A stretch of 64,000 nucleotides of DNA from Amycolatopsis umgeniensis (GTDB taxonomy: Bacteria; Actinomycetota; Actinomycetes; Mycobacteriales; Pseudonocardiaceae), in assembly GCF_014205155.1 (NCBI RefSeq), contig NZ_JACHMX010000001.1, positions 5,456,001 through 5,520,000 on the forward strand, in the 5' to 3' direction. Below are positions 32,889-42,487 of this stretch, piece after piece (the first letter of the stretch is position 1; each line of letters starts with the position of its first letter). The notes beneath the pieces were generated by a model. It did no database searches. It saw only the letters and a list, made by a program, of their open reading frames with translations, and was not told the origin of the DNA. Position numbers and translations under genes: made by a program.

Positions 32889-33434
32889 CTAACGGCCGGA
32901 CGTCGCGGGGAGGGTGGCTTCCATCAGTTCGGCGAGATCTTCCGACCCTTTCGGCAGGGAATTCACCGGCCACCACCGAAGATCGTCCGATTCGTCGCTT
33001 TGGACCGGTTGTGCTCCGCGCGGCGCGCGCACTGCGAAACGCACGTCGAAATGCCGTGTCGGTACGCCGAGCGAGCAGGTGATCGGGTGGACGTCGAGAT
33101 GCACCGGGACAGGGTCGATCACCAGGTCGTCGATCCCGGATTCCTCGCGGGCCTCACGTAAAGCGGCCGCGGCGAGCGTGGCGTCCTCCGGTTCGCAATG
33201 CCCGCCGAGCTGGAGCCAGCGCCCGACCCGCGGGTGCAGTGTGAGGAGGACGTTCTCCGCGTCCGCGTCGAGAAGGACGGCCGACGCGGTGATGTGCCCC
33301 GCCGCGCATTCGCGGCGGCAGACGTCTTCGCGGGCGGCGAGGAAGCCCAAGTAGGCCTGGCGCAAGGATTCCTGAGCCGTGTCCGCGGGCCGCCAACTGG
33401 ACAAAGTGGACACAACGTCGTCATGCAGGGTCAC
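32889..33434 (-). CDS. NUDIX hydrolase
   Basis: A 181-residue protein with an intact Nudix box, [24 protein letters not shown] (about residues 82-105, Gx5Ex7REUxEExGU). The protein starts [15 protein letters not shown]. The ATG overlaps the fbiB stop by four bases (ATGA), so it is translationally coupled as the last gene of the GNAT-fbiA-fbiB operon. The N-terminal 70 residues lack a known domain but include cysteines (CRRECAAGH). It may clean up a nucleotide or flavin intermediate of F420 synthesis, but the substrate is unknown. Confidence 0.88.
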   Translation of the reverse strand: MTLHDDVVSTLSSWRPADTAQESLRQAYLGFLAAREDVCRRECAAGHITASAVLLDADAENVLLTLHPRVGRWLQLGGHCEPEDATLAAAALREAREESGIDDLVIDPVPVHLDVHPITCSLGVPTRHFDVRFAVRAPRGAQPVQSDESDDLRWWPVNSLPKGSEDLAELMEATLPATSGR

Positions 33435-34768
33435 AGTTCGAGAAGTCCTTCACCGGGTTCGACGGAACCGCGCGCGGGCGGCAGGGCGGCGGGGTGTCCG
33501 ATCGCGACCGCGCCGAGCGGTTCCCAGCGCTCGTCCAGGCCGAGGACCTCGCGGACGAGGTCGGCGGCGAAGATGGTCGACCCGATCCAGCACGAGCCGA
33601 GGTCTTCGGCGGCGAGCGCGACCAGCAGTCCCTGCACCGCGGCGCCACCGGCGACGGTGAACATCGTGTGCTCGCAAGCGTTCCGCCGGTCGTCGCGGTA
33701 GGTGTGCGCGCCCTCGGCGACGAGGAACGGCACCACGACCTCGGGCGCGTCGTACAGGATGTCGCCGCGGCTGAGGCGTTTCGCGACCTGCTCGGGGGTG
33801 AAGTCGTCACCTTCGAGATCGGCCTGCCAAGACGCCTTCATCGCGTCGAGAAGCTTGTGGCGCAAGCCTTCCTCGCGCAGCCACACGAACCGGACCGGTT
33901 TCGTGTGGTGTGGCGCGGGCGCTGTCAGCGCGGTCCCGACGGCACGGCGCAGCACCTCGGGATCGACCGGCTCGTCGGTGAACGACCGGATCGAACGGCG
34001 CGCGAGCACCGCCTCCCGGCGGCCCTGCGCGATGGCTTCGTCGGTGCCGAGCCGGAACAGGTCCTCTTCGATCGGGCGGATCAGCTTGCGGGCGGTGGAT
34101 CCGTCGTCGGTCAGGCGCAGCCCGCGGACGACGGCGGCCGGTGTCCCGCCGAGTTTGCCCTTGACCAGATCCGCCGCGGCGGCGAGTTCGTCGGCGATCG
34201 CCACTTCGGTGACCGCGAGTTCGTTGCCCTGGCTGTCGACCTCGCCCGCGTACGAATGCAGCACCCGCAAGCCGGACGAGCCGATCGCGGCGTCGGTCTG
34301 CCCGACCCGCCACGCGCGGCCCATGGTGTCGGTGACCACGACGGCGATCTCGACGCCCAGCCGTTCACGCAGCCCGTTCCGCAGCGCGAGCGCGGAAGCG
34401 TCCGGGTCGGACGGCAACAGCGCGACCTCACCCGAGGCGACGTTCGACGCGTCCACCCCCGAAGCGGCCTGCACGATGCCGAGCCTGTTCTCGGTGATCA
34501 CCGTCCGGTTGATCCGCGCGATCACGCGGACGGACTCGTCCTCGACGAGCTTGCGCCGCGCGGCGTCGCGCTCCTCGGGGTCGGACGGCACGCGAATGAG
34601 CATGCCCTCGGCCTTGGAGACGATCTTGCTCGTCACGACCAGGACGTCGCCCGAGCGCAGCCACGGGGCCGCGCCGACGAAGGCCCCGGTCAGGTCGTCG
34701 CCGGGGCGGAATTCCGGAAGCCCGTCGACGGGGAGGATCTCGATCTTCGCGGAAGCGTGGTCAGTCAA
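33431..34768 (-). CDS. fbiB: Coenzyme F420:gamma-L-glutamate ligase / dehydro-F420 reductase FbiB
   Basis: A 445-residue two-domain enzyme. The N-terminal CofE-like ligase (about 1-245: [52 protein letters not shown]) adds glutamates to F420. The C-terminal FMN nitroreductase-type domain (about 250-445: [34 protein letters not shown]) reduces dehydro-F420. Length matches the mycobacterial FbiB (about 448). The start is TTG 34768: GGAG lies six bases upstream, and this overlaps the fbiA stop by eight bases. The TTG choice is supported by the N-terminal [16 protein letters not shown] alignment. Confidence 0.95.
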   Translation of the reverse strand: MTDHASAKIEILPVDGLPEFRPGDDLTGAFVGAAPWLRSGDVLVVTSKIVSKAEGMLIRVPSDPEERDAARRKLVEDESVRVIARINRTVITENRLGIVQAASGVDASNVASGEVALLPSDPDASALALRNGLRERLGVEIAVVVTDTMGRAWRVGQTDAAIGSSGLRVLHSYAGEVDSQGNELAVTEVAIADELAAAADLVKGKLGGTPAAVVRGLRLTDDGSTARKLIRPIEEDLFRLGTDEAIAQGRREAVLARRSIRSFTDEPVDPEVLRRAVGTALTAPAPHHTKPVRFVWLREEGLRHKLLDAMKASWQADLEGDDFTPEQVAKRLSRGDILYDAPEVVVPFLVAEGAHTYRDDRRNACEHTMFTVAGGAAVQGLLVALAAEDLGSCWIGSTIFAADLVREVLGLDERWEPLGAVAIGHPAALPPARGSVEPGEGLLEL

Positions 34769-35759
34769 CGGGAACTCCGGCCAAGTCGAAGGCCGCGCGC
34801 GCCATCGCCGCGGTCGCGTCCACATCGGACATCAGCAGGGGGACGTCGCGAACGGCGACCCCTGGTACGTCGACGGTCTCGCCCTCGGCGACCAGCCAGC
34901 CGTCGAGCACGCCCTCCGCGGATTCCTTGCGGGAACCGTAATGCCGTCCGACGGCCTCGGCCGAGGTCTCCACGCCGATCGCGCTCAGACAGGCGTCGGC
35001 CATACCGCGCAACGCCTTCCCGCCGATGATCGGCGAGATGCCGACGACCTTGGCGCGCGTCTTCCGCAGCGCGTCACGGATTCCCGGGACTCCGAGGGTC
35101 GTGCCCACCGAGACCACCGGATTCGAGGGCGCGAACAGCACGATGTCGGCACCCGCGATCGCGTCGAGCACGCCCGGCGCCGGTTTGGCCTCGTCGGCGC
35201 CGACGGCGATGATCGAATGCGCCTTCGGCTCGGCGCGGTAGCGCACCCACCACTCCTGGAAGTGGATCGCCTTGCGCTGGTCCGGATCCTCCGGGTCGTC
35301 GATCACGACATGCGTTTCGACGCGGTCGTCCGACATCGGCAGCAGGCGTACGCCCGGCTGCCAGCGGTCGCACAGCGCCTCGGTGACCTGGGAGAGCGGG
35401 TAACCCGCGCGCAGCATCCGCGAGCGGATCAGATGCGTCGCGATGTCCTTGTCGCCCAAACCGAACCAGGTCGGCTCGGCGCCGTACTCGGCGAGCTCCT
35501 CCTTGACCGTCCAGGTCTCGCCGGAGTGGCCCCAGCCGCGCTCTTTGTCGATCCCCCCGCCGAGGGTGTACATGCAGGTGTCCAGGTCCGGGCAGATGCG
35601 CAGACCGTGCATCCACACGTCGTCCCCGGTGTTCACCAGCGCGGTCACCTCGTGCGGCGATTCCGGCGCGGAACCGATCGCGGGCAGACCCAGTGCTTGT
35701 TTGACCCCCAGCAGGAAGCGGGCCCCGCCCACTCCGCCGACCAAAATGACGACCTTCAC
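34761..35759 (-). CDS. fbiA: 2-phospho-L-lactate transferase / FbiA (CofD)
   Basis: A 332-residue enzyme transferring the phosphoenolpyruvate/lactyl moiety to FO in F420 synthesis. Begins [21 protein letters not shown] with the nucleotide-binding glycine loop. Then [73 protein letters not shown] and [19 protein letters not shown]. Length is the same as M. tuberculosis FbiA (331). GTG 35759 overlaps the upstream GNAT stop by four bases (GTGA). Confidence 0.95.
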   Translation of the reverse strand: MKVVILVGGVGGARFLLGVKQALGLPAIGSAPESPHEVTALVNTGDDVWMHGLRICPDLDTCMYTLGGGIDKERGWGHSGETWTVKEELAEYGAEPTWFGLGDKDIATHLIRSRMLRAGYPLSQVTEALCDRWQPGVRLLPMSDDRVETHVVIDDPEDPDQRKAIHFQEWWVRYRAEPKAHSIIAVGADEAKPAPGVLDAIAGADIVLFAPSNPVVSVGTTLGVPGIRDALRKTRAKVVGISPIIGGKALRGMADACLSAIGVETSAEAVGRHYGSRKESAEGVLDGWLVAEGETVDVPGVAVRDVPLLMSDVDATAAMARAAFDLAGVPVD

Positions 35760-36505
35760 GACGGGCGATCCTCGCACGCGCCCGGACCCGGGGCCCAGTA
35801 GCGGTACCTGTGGTGCTCCGTACAGCCCAGGTCTTCGTAGAGTTTCAGCGCGCCGGAGTTCGACAGCGCGACCTGCAGCAGCATCCCGGTGGCGCCCTGA
35901 CCGGCGGCCCAGGCGCCCGCGGCGTTCATCAGCCCGCGCGCCAGCCCCCGCCGCCGGAACTCCGGCCGGACCGCCAAACGGGCGACGTGCAGCCACTCGC
36001 CGACGATCGCGCCGCGGACCGCCCCGGCCGTGACGCCGTCCAGCTCCACGACCCCGAAACCGACCTTGCCGGTGCCGAGGACATGCCGCGGCCCCTCCGC
36101 CGGCTCCGCGCTGCCCGCCGTCATTTCCCACCATCCGGACGTCGGATCGTCGAGAATCACCGCTCCCGCCGAGGTCCCGCGCGAGAGCGGCCCCGTCATC
36201 AGGCGTACCTCGTGCGCGGGGCGGTGTTCCACATACTGGACCCAGCCCGAGGCGGCGATCGCTTCTTCGACGGACGTGTCCTGGATCACCTGAACGACCG
36301 GCGGGATGGCATGATCGTGGGCGAAGTCACAGACCGCCCGCAAGGCGTCTGGCAGCGGTTTTCCCGGGTCACCGACAGCCAGGGCGCTGTTGGCGCGGGC
36401 GGTGAACCCGTCCGCCCAGCGCAGCCTCCAGTCGCCGATCCGGCTCTCCAGCAGGGGAGTCCAAGCCTGACTACAGGCGAGCTCGAGCATTTCCGCACTG
36501 TTCAC
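35756..36505 (-). CDS. GNAT family N-acetyltransferase
   Basis: About 249 residues. The acetyl-CoA-binding core near the C-terminus reads WLHVARLAVRPEFRRRGLARGLMNAAGAWAAGQG (motif A), then MLLQVALSNSGALKLYEDLGCTEHHRYRYW (motif B). The N-terminal third (LRWADGFTARANSALAVGDPG) is unrecognised. GTG 36505 starts a reading frame of VNSAEMLELACSQAW, with ATG 36490 as alternative; no ribosome site is evident and a leaderless transcript is possible. It is the first gene of the F420 operon by overlap, but its link to F420 is unproven. Confidence 0.85.
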   Translation of the reverse strand: MNSAEMLELACSQAWTPLLESRIGDWRLRWADGFTARANSALAVGDPGKPLPDALRAVCDFAHDHAIPPVVQVIQDTSVEEAIAASGWVQYVEHRPAHEVRLMTGPLSRGTSAGAVILDDPTSGWWEMTAGSAEPAEGPRHVLGTGKVGFGVVELDGVTAGAVRGAIVGEWLHVARLAVRPEFRRRGLARGLMNAAGAWAAGQGATGMLLQVALSNSGALKLYEDLGCTEHHRYRYWAPGPGACEDRPS

Positions 36506-36545
36506 GGTTAGATTGTGCCAAGGAAGGCAGTGGGAGGGACCCCGG

Positions 36546-36740
36546 ATGAGCATCGCGCGCAAGGACGACAGGCACAACGAAGACCTGGTCCGCGAGATCT
36601 CTGACGGCTTCAACCGGGCATTGGGCGCGGAAAAGGCCGTCGAGGAGAAAGACGCGGAAGCGGCGAAGCCCGCCGCGCCCAAGTTCGTCATCACCGGGGA
36701 CAGCAGGGCCACTCCACCGCCGCGCCGGAAAGACCGCTGA
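36546..36740 (+). CDS. Hypothetical small hydrophilic protein
   Basis: A 64-residue protein beginning MSIARKDDRHNEDLVREISDGFNRALGAEKAVEEK and ending in KFVITGDSRATPPPRRKDR. The front half is charged and probably helical; the end is disordered. There is no known domain. It faces away from the GNAT gene in a 40-base divergent spacer, and lies 110 bases before fdxA. Sense codon bias supports it. Confidence 0.6.
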   Translation: MSIARKDDRHNEDLVREISDGFNRALGAEKAVEEKDAEAAKPAAPKFVITGDSRATPPPRRKDR

Positions 36741-36850
36741 AAGCCCATACCCGGAGTACGGATAAGGGTGGCCTAAGCGGGCCGGTCGCGCCCGTGGGCG
36801 CGTAATGTCCGTTGCAGACTGGTGAAGCAGAGATAAAGCAGGAGTGCGCA

Positions 36851-37171
36851 GTGACCTACGTGATCGCCGAGCCCTGCGTCGATGTGCTCGACAAGGCGTG
36901 TATCGACGAGTGCCCCGTGGACTGCATCTACGAGGGTGACCGCATGCTGTACATCCACCCGGACGAATGCGTCGACTGTGGTGCCTGCGAGCCGGTCTGT
37001 CCCGTCGAGGCGATCTACTACGAGGACGACGTCCCCGACGAGTGGAACGACTACACCAAGGCCAACGTCGACTTCTTCGACGAGCTCGGTTCGCCTGGTG
37101 GCGCTTCGAAGGTCGGCAAGACCAGCCACGACCCCGCCTTCATCAAGGCTCTTCCCCCGCAGGGCGAATGA
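36851..37171 (+). CDS. fdxA: 7Fe ferredoxin (FdxA/FdxC type)
   Basis: A 106-residue seven-iron ferredoxin (3Fe-4S plus 4Fe-4S). Cysteines stand at about 9, 17, 21 and 25 ([17 protein letters not shown]) and at 40, 43, 46 and 50 ([13 protein letters not shown]), the family pattern. GTG 36851 is the start: an AGGAG site is seven bases upstream. The stop overlaps dapC by four bases (ATGA). In M. tuberculosis the same pair is Rv1177-Rv1178. It is a low-potential electron carrier; redox partner unknown. Confidence 0.95.
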   Translation: MTYVIAEPCVDVLDKACIDECPVDCIYEGDRMLYIHPDECVDCGACEPVCPVEAIYYEDDVPDEWNDYTKANVDFFDELGSPGGASKVGKTSHDPAFIKALPPQGE

Positions 37172-38262
37172 GCCGGGTCGCACTTCCTGATTTTCCCTGG
37201 GATTCCCTCGCCGAAGCCAAGGCGAAGGCCCAGGCGCATCCCGGCGGCATCGTCGACCTGTCGATCGGCACGCCGGTGGACCCGGTCCCCGAGAGCATCC
37301 GCGCGGCGCTCGCGTCCGTGTCGGAGATCCCGGGGTACCCGACCACGCACGGGATCCCCGAGCTCAGGGCCGCCGCGATCGAAGCCCTTTCGCGGCGGCA
37401 CGGCGTCGAAGGCGTTCCCGAAGCGGCCGTGCTGCCGACGATCGGTTCGAAAGAGCTGGTCGCGTCGCTTCCGCGGCAGCTGGGCTTCGGCCCCGGTGAC
37501 CTCATCGTCATCCCCGAAGTGGCGTACCCGACGTACGAGGTCGGCGTCCTGCTGACGGGTGCTTCCCTGCTTCGCGCGGACAGCACTTTCGCGCTCGGTC
37601 CGCAGCGGCCGTCGATGCTGTGGCTGAATTCGCCGTCGAATCCGACGGGGCGCGTGCTCGGCGTCGACCACCTGCGCAAAGTCGTCGAATGGGCGCGAGA
37701 ACGCGATGTCGTCGTGGTGTCCGACGAGTGCTACCTGGCGCTGGGCTGGGAAAGCGAGCCCGTCTCGATCCTGCACCCGTCCGTGCACGGCGGCTCCCTC
37801 GACGGCCTGCTGGCCGTCCACTCGCTGTCGAAGTCGGCGAACCTCGCCAGCTACCGCGCCGGATTCGTCACCGGCGACCCGAAACTCGTCGCCGGGCTGC
37901 TGGAGATCCGCAAGCACTCCGGGCTGATCGTGCCGCGTCCGGTGCAGGAGGCCATGGTCGCCGCGCTGAAGGACGACGAAGCCCTTGCCGTCCAACGGGA
38001 ACGGTATGCGCGCCGCCGGCTGGTGCTGCGGAAGGCGTTGCTGGACAGCGGTTTCGAGATCTCGCACTCCGAGGCGGGGTTGTATCTCTGGTCGACACGC
38101 GGGGAATCCGCGCTCGACACGGTCGACTGGCTCGCCGATCGCGGCATCCTGGCCGCGCCGGGCACGTTCTACGGGCCGACGGGCGGCAACCACGTGCGGA
38201 TCGCCTTGACGGCGACGGACGAGCGGATCGACGCCGCCGCGGAGCGCCTCGCCGCCACTTGA
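37168..38262 (+). CDS. dapC: N-succinyldiaminopimelate aminotransferase
   Basis: A 364-residue fold-type I aminotransferase. It converts N-succinyl-2-amino-6-ketopimelate to N-succinyl-L,L-diaminopimelate with glutamate, supplying lysine and peptidoglycan DAP. Motifs: [17 protein letters not shown], the glycine-rich [25 protein letters not shown] (binding Asn/Pro), [10 protein letters not shown] and [17 protein letters not shown], where the lysine of SLSK is the PLP lysine. ATG 37168 overlaps the ferredoxin stop, so coupled. dapD and dapE lie 3-6 kb further. Confidence 0.94.
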   Translation: MSRVALPDFPWDSLAEAKAKAQAHPGGIVDLSIGTPVDPVPESIRAALASVSEIPGYPTTHGIPELRAAAIEALSRRHGVEGVPEAAVLPTIGSKELVASLPRQLGFGPGDLIVIPEVAYPTYEVGVLLTGASLLRADSTFALGPQRPSMLWLNSPSNPTGRVLGVDHLRKVVEWARERDVVVVSDECYLALGWESEPVSILHPSVHGGSLDGLLAVHSLSKSANLASYRAGFVTGDPKLVAGLLEIRKHSGLIVPRPVQEAMVAALKDDEALAVQRERYARRRLVLRKALLDSGFEISHSEAGLYLWSTRGESALDTVDWLADRGILAAPGTFYGPTGGNHVRIALTATDERIDAAAERLAAT

Positions 38263-38275
38263 GGTCCTTTACGGC

Positions 38276-38322
38276 CTGAAGGCCCCCTTCGTCGCATCGC
38301 ATTCGGCCATGGGCCCCTTCAG
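38276..38322. terminator. Imperfect hairpin between dapC and tetR
   Basis: CTGAAGGCCCCC and GGGCCCCTTCAG (38276-38287, 38311-38322) form an imperfect stem between the convergent dapC and TetR genes; its right arm overlaps the TetR stop codon. It is related to the GTGAAGG hairpins. Confidence 0.5.
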
Positions 38323-38927
38323 CCCACGTCGCGACCGGTGAACCCCCGGTAGATGAACCGCGTCAGCGCCTCCACGGCTTCCTCTTCGGAGGCTGACGAC
38401 GGGTCGAGCAGCCACGTGTGCGCGAAGCCGTTGACCAACTCGGCCATCATCGCGAGCGAAAGCCGTTCCGACGCCGGGAGTTCCATCCCCGCCGCGGTGA
38501 TGTACCCGAGGTGGTCGAGGATGTCCGCCGCCTGCTCGGCGCCGAACCGCGCGAAGGTGCGCGCGAAGTCTTCGCTGACCATCGCGGCCTGACGCAGCGC
38601 GAGCATCGTCGCGGCGTTGTCGCGATGGAAGTTCCAGTACTCGCGGACGTGCCAGCGCACCGCGTCCGGGTCGGTGAAGTCGGCTTTGTGCTCCGGCATG
38701 GCGGCGTTGACGTCGCTCGCCGCCGCGAGGTCCGCGAGGAGCGCCTCGAGCAGCTCTTCCTTGCCCGCGAAGTGGTTGTAGAACGATCCCGCCGCGCGTC
38801 CGGCCTCCGCCGTGATGTCGGTGATCTTGGTGTTCAAGTACCCCTTCGCCGCGAAGACGCGCTTCGCCGCGTCCTTGAGCGCGGCCTCGGTCTCCGCCGC
38901 CTTCTCCTTGCGGCTCGTCGCCGTCAT
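38319..38927 (-). CDS. TetR family transcriptional regulator
   Basis: A 202-residue repressor. N-terminal helix-turn-helix: EAALKDAAKRVFAAKGYLNTKITDITAEAGRAAGSFYNHFAGKEELLEALLADL. The C-terminal ligand domain is helical (REYWNFHRDNAATMLALRQA, SLAMMAELVNGFAHTW). ATG 38927 is preferred because it follows AAGGAGGTGCCG; an upstream frame starting near 38957 is longer. It is divergent from a flavin monooxygenase gene with two tandem 18-base palindromes in the shared spacer, so it most likely represses that gene and itself. Confidence 0.92.
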   Translation of the reverse strand: MTATSRKEKAAETEAALKDAAKRVFAAKGYLNTKITDITAEAGRAAGSFYNHFAGKEELLEALLADLAAASDVNAAMPEHKADFTDPDAVRWHVREYWNFHRDNAATMLALRQAAMVSEDFARTFARFGAEQAADILDHLGYITAAGMELPASERLSLAMMAELVNGFAHTWLLDPSSASEEEAVEALTRFIYRGFTGRDVG

Positions 38928-38964
38928 CGGCACCTCCTTGACAGGGAAGGCTAGCAACGGTCAT

Positions 38965-38997
38965 AGTGAATCAAGATTCACTGAATCATAATTCACT
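38965..38997. promoter_or_regulatory. Twin palindromic TetR operator
   Basis: Two 18-base near-palindromes overlap end to end: AGTGAATCAAGATTCACT (38965-38982, eight-base perfect arms around AA) and ACTGAATCATAATTCACT (38980-38997), in the 80-base spacer between the TetR gene and the monooxygenase gene. Spacing of 15 bases puts the two sites on roughly the same face after 1.5 turns. Direct binding site for the neighbouring repressor by position. Confidence 0.8.
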
Positions 38998-39007
38998 GGA
39001 GGGTGAG

Positions 39008-40411
39008 ATGACCCAGGTTTTGATCGCGGGGGCGGGGCCGACCGGGCTCACGCTGGCCATCGACCTCGCGCGCCGCGGCGTCGGCGTGCGGATCGTGGAG
39101 AAAGCCGAGACGTTCTTCGAGGGCTCACGCGGAGACGGTCTGCAGCCGCGCACGCTGGAGGTCTTCGAGGATCTCGGCGTACTGGACGCGGTGCTGGCCG
39201 CCGGGCAGGCACCGGTGCCCCTGAAGATCCACCTCGGCGGCGAAGTCGTCGGCGAGCGGATGATGGCCGAGCACGTCGAACCGACCCCGGACGTGCCCTA
39301 CCCGAACGGCTTCTTCCTCGGCCAGTCCCGGACCGAGGGGATCCTGCGCGACCGGCTCGCCGAATTCGGGGTCAAGGTCGAGCTGGGCACTCCGCTGATC
39401 GGCTTCGAGCAGGACGCCGACGGCGTGACCGCCGAACTGCCCGGCGAGCGGATCCGGGTCGACTACCTCGTCGGCGCGGACGGCGGGAAGAGCTTCGTAC
39501 GCAAGGCGCTCGGCATCGCGTTCGAGGGCACCACCGACGAATCGATCCGCATGCTGCTGGGCGACGTCCAGGCCGAGGGCCTCGATCGCGCGTACGGGCA
39601 CTGGTTCGCGAAGCCCGAGGACCCGATGTCGGGGATCGTGCTCACGCCGCTGCCCGGGGTCCCGCACTTCCAGTTCGGCGCGCCGCTCGGCGAGGAGCAG
39701 GTCGAGGCGTCACTGGGCACGCTGCAGGCTCACCTCGACGCGCTGTCCGGCGGCGGGGTCCGCCTGCACGACCTCACCTGGTCGACGGTGTGGCGGCCGA
39801 ACATCCGGCTGGCCAAGCGGTTCCGCGACGGCCGTGTGTTCCTCGCCGGCGACGCGGCGCACGCCCACCCGCCGACCGGCGGCCAGGGACTCAACACCGG
39901 CGTCCAGGACGCATACAACCTGGGCTGGAAGCTCGCCGACGGGGCACCGGAGCTGCTCGACAGTTACGAGCCGGAGCGGCGCGGGGTCGCCGCGCGGGTG
40001 CTGAAGATCAGTACGGAGATCCTCGACAAGTACCGAGAAGGCGCGGACGACGCCCTCGAGCGTGGCGAGAACACCCGTCAGCTCGACATCGGCTACCGAG
40101 GCGGCCCGCTCGCGCCCGAGACGACCGGCCGGATCCGGCCCGGTGACCGCGCGCCGGACGCGCCGCTGAAGGACGCGAACGGCAAGCCGGTCCGGCTGTT
40201 CGAGCTGCTGCGCGGTCCGCAGCCGACGGTGCTGGTGTTCGGTGACGGTCCGGCACCCGAAGGCGCGCGGCGGATCCTTCCCGCGGGCAGCGCACTGTCC
40301 GATGTGGACTTCGAGGACGTCGGCGGGCACGCCTTCGCCGCGTATGAGGCCGAGAACGGGCGGCAGGTGCAGATCCGTCCGGACGGCTACATCCGCGGGC
40401 TCACCGCCTGA
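39008..40411 (+). CDS. FAD-dependent aromatic monooxygenase (PheA/TfdB family)
   Basis: A 467-residue class A flavoprotein hydroxylase. FAD motifs: VLIAGAGPTGLTLAIDLARRGVGVRIVEKA (GxGxxG), DYLVGADGGKSFVRKALGI (DG) and RVFLAGDAAHAHPPTGGQGLNTGVQDAYNL (GD). It starts at ATG 39008 after GGAGGGTGAG, directly past the operator palindromes. C-terminal thioredoxin-like tail: PLKDANGKPVRLFELLRGPQPTVLVFG. Members hydroxylate phenols or polyketide aromatics. Substrate unknown; control by the divergent TetR protein is likely. Confidence 0.93.
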   Translation: MTQVLIAGAGPTGLTLAIDLARRGVGVRIVEKAETFFEGSRGDGLQPRTLEVFEDLGVLDAVLAAGQAPVPLKIHLGGEVVGERMMAEHVEPTPDVPYPNGFFLGQSRTEGILRDRLAEFGVKVELGTPLIGFEQDADGVTAELPGERIRVDYLVGADGGKSFVRKALGIAFEGTTDESIRMLLGDVQAEGLDRAYGHWFAKPEDPMSGIVLTPLPGVPHFQFGAPLGEEQVEASLGTLQAHLDALSGGGVRLHDLTWSTVWRPNIRLAKRFRDGRVFLAGDAAHAHPPTGGQGLNTGVQDAYNLGWKLADGAPELLDSYEPERRGVAARVLKISTEILDKYREGADDALERGENTRQLDIGYRGGPLAPETTGRIRPGDRAPDAPLKDANGKPVRLFELLRGPQPTVLVFGDGPAPEGARRILPAGSALSDVDFEDVGGHAFAAYEAENGRQVQIRPDGYIRGLTA

Positions 40412-41355
40412 GCGGCCGCGTCGACCTCCGCCCAGACGTCGCGCCAGACGGCACGGACCTCGGCGCGGCGCAGCAGTTCCTTCTCCGCGACCCGGCCCGC
40501 GATGAAGGCGACTTCGGCGTCGACGGAGTCCACGACACCGCGCATGCGATCGGCCGCGACGCAGGCGTCCTGGTGGTCCCCGAGGACGGTCTGGAAGTTC
40601 TTCGTCGCCTTGATCAGCCGCTGGATCCGCTCCGCCTGCTTCTTCTTCGCGGCGGGCTTCGCCATCTCGGCGGCGTAGCGCAGCTTCTTGCCGTAGATGC
40701 GAAGCGCGTGAAGGTCGTCGTCCGGGGGAACGGAGGGAAGCGCCTTCACGGCCTTCGCGAGCTTTCGATGCGGCTTCGCGAGACCGGCGACCAGATCAGC
40801 CGAGGTCTGGGGGCTTTCGTCGGCTTCTTCGGTGGCGGGTTGCCGGGCGAGACGGCCGATGTCCTGCAGCATCGAGGCGTACCGGGGGCTGGCGAGCGCG
40901 CGGGTGAGACGCCGCTTCGCGACCCCGCGTTCGGTGACGAACTTCGAAACCAGGCGGCGCGCGGCGGGCTGGTCGCGCACCTCGAACTCGGCGACGACCT
41001 CACGGAGATGCCCGATCAGGACGTCGAAGTCGCGGACGTCGCCGAGCGACTGGCCGAGCCAGCCGAGTTCGGCGCGGACGGGCTCCGCGTCCGGGCCGAC
41101 GAGGCGGCCCGAGAGTTTGAGGACACTCCGCATGCGGCGCAGCGCGACCCGCATCTGGTGCAGGTCTTCGGGGTCGACGCCGGATTTGGTGCCGGGCTCG
41201 TGCGCGAGGAGCGCGCGGATCTCGACGTCGAGTTTGACCCGGACGTGGGTGGCCGCCGGATCCTCCGGCCCGGCTTTCGCGGGACGGTCGCCGAGCCCGA
41301 GCGCGGCCGGAGTGGTCGAAGGGACGTTCTTACGCGGCAGGGTCTCGGCTGTCAC
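40387..41355 (-). CDS. CHAD domain-containing protein
   Basis: A 322-residue CHAD (conserved histidine alpha-helical) protein: EDLHQMRVALRRMRSVLKLSGRLVG (conserved His), LGDVRDFDVLIGHLREVVAEF and DDDLHALRIYGKKLRYAAEMAKP, with several basic helices. CHAD domains bind inorganic polyphosphate. The first 40 residues are disordered. There is no CYTH domain, which often accompanies it. The 3' end overlaps the convergent monooxygenase gene by 25 bases. Confidence 0.9.
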   Translation of the reverse strand: MTAETLPRKNVPSTTPAALGLGDRPAKAGPEDPAATHVRVKLDVEIRALLAHEPGTKSGVDPEDLHQMRVALRRMRSVLKLSGRLVGPDAEPVRAELGWLGQSLGDVRDFDVLIGHLREVVAEFEVRDQPAARRLVSKFVTERGVAKRRLTRALASPRYASMLQDIGRLARQPATEEADESPQTSADLVAGLAKPHRKLAKAVKALPSVPPDDDLHALRIYGKKLRYAAEMAKPAAKKKQAERIQRLIKATKNFQTVLGDHQDACVAADRMRGVVDSVDAEVAFIAGRVAEKELLRRAEVRAVWRDVWAEVDAAAQAVSPRM

Positions 41356-41396
41356 AAGATGAATTCTAAGTGAACCGGCAAGGTGGTCCAGGCCGT

Positions 41397-41464
41397 GAGA
41401 GAAGCAAGGGACCTTTGCTATCGCTCTCCGGGGGAGAGTGATAGCAAAGGTCCCTTGCTCTCTT
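41397..41464. terminator. Head-to-head AGCAAGGGACCTTTGCTATCG inverted repeat
   Basis: A 68-base near-perfect palindrome. The left arm is GAGAGAAGCAAGGGACCT, TTGCTATCGCTCTCC. The right arm is its reverse complement GGAGAGTGATAGCAAAGG, TCCCTTGCTCTCTTC, with a GGG centre. It begins nine bases past the dapD stop (minus strand) and upstream of the CHAD start. It probably terminates dapD transcription. It shares its arm with elements at 27329, 57537, 57661 and 57764. Confidence 0.7.
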
Positions 41465-41472
41465 CCCGCAGG

Positions 41473-42459
41473 TCAGTTGGCGTGCAGGGCCGCGTTCAGC
41501 TCGATGCCGACGCCGCTGCGTGCGACGACCTCGACGGCGCCGGTCCCGGAATTCCGCCGGAACACCGCGCCCGAGATGCCGGACAGCTCCAGCGCCTTCA
41601 CGACCTTGCCCTCGAAGCTCACCTTCGTGCCCGCGGTGACGTAGAGGCCCGCTTCGACGACCGAGTCGTCGCCGAGCGAGATGCCGACGCCGCCGTTCGC
41701 GCCGATCAGGCAGCGCTCGCCGATCGAGATGGTCTCCTTGCCGCCGCCGGACAGCGTGCCCATGATCGACGCGCCGCCGCCGACGTCGGAGCCGTCGCCG
41801 ACCACGACACCCGCCGAGATCCGGCCTTCGACCATCGAGGCGCCGAGCGTGCCGGCGTTGAAGTTGACGAAGCCCTCGTGCATGACCGTGGTGCCGTTGG
41901 CCAGGTGCGCGCCGAGACGGGCGCGGTCGGCGTCGGCGATGCGGACGCCGGTGGGCACGACGTAGTCCACCATCCGCGGGAACTTGTCCACGCTGTAGAC
42001 GGTGACGTTGCCGCGCGCCCGCAGACGTAGCCGGGTCGCCTCGAAGCCCTCGACGGGGCACGGACCGTGGTTGGTCCACACGACGTTCGCCAGCAGGCCG
42101 AAGACGCCGTCCAGGCTCGCGCCGTGCGGCCGGACCAGACGGTGCGACAGCAGGTGGAGACGCAGGTAGACGTCGTGCGTGTCGCCGGGGGCGTCGGCGA
42201 GGCGCGCGACGGTCGTGCGGACCGCGACGACCTCGACACCGCGATCGGTGTCCGGGCCGAGCTGGGCGGCGGCCGCCTCGCCGAGGGCCTCTGTCGCCTC
42301 TTCGGCGGTCAGCCGGACGGTGCCGGCCTTGCCCTCGGTGCCGCTGGTCAGCTTGGGCAGCGGGAACCAGGTGTCCAGCACCGTGCCGTCGCTCGTGACG
42401 GTGGCCAGTCCGACGCCGGTGGCGCCGGTCGTTTCGGGATCAGGGGTCTGCTCGCTCAC
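41473..42459 (-). CDS. dapD: Tetrahydrodipicolinate N-succinyltransferase
   Basis: A 328-residue DapD of the actinobacterial type. It makes N-succinyl-2-amino-6-ketopimelate from tetrahydrodipicolinate and succinyl-CoA. N-terminal domain about 1-110 is followed by [71 protein letters not shown], the left-handed beta-helix of hexapeptide repeats. ATG 42459 gives [15 protein letters not shown]. It is divergent from dapE with a lipoprotein gene between. A dispersed-repeat hairpin lies directly downstream. Confidence 0.94.
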   Translation of the reverse strand: MSEQTPDPETTGATGVGLATVTSDGTVLDTWFPLPKLTSGTEGKAGTVRLTAEEATEALGEAAAAQLGPDTDRGVEVVAVRTTVARLADAPGDTHDVYLRLHLLSHRLVRPHGASLDGVFGLLANVVWTNHGPCPVEGFEATRLRLRARGNVTVYSVDKFPRMVDYVVPTGVRIADADRARLGAHLANGTTVMHEGFVNFNAGTLGASMVEGRISAGVVVGDGSDVGGGASIMGTLSGGGKETISIGERCLIGANGGVGISLGDDSVVEAGLYVTAGTKVSFEGKVVKALELSGISGAVFRRNSGTGAVEVVARSGVGIELNAALHAN

Positions 42460-42487
42460 GCCCTGAACGGTAACCCAGTGACCTGCG

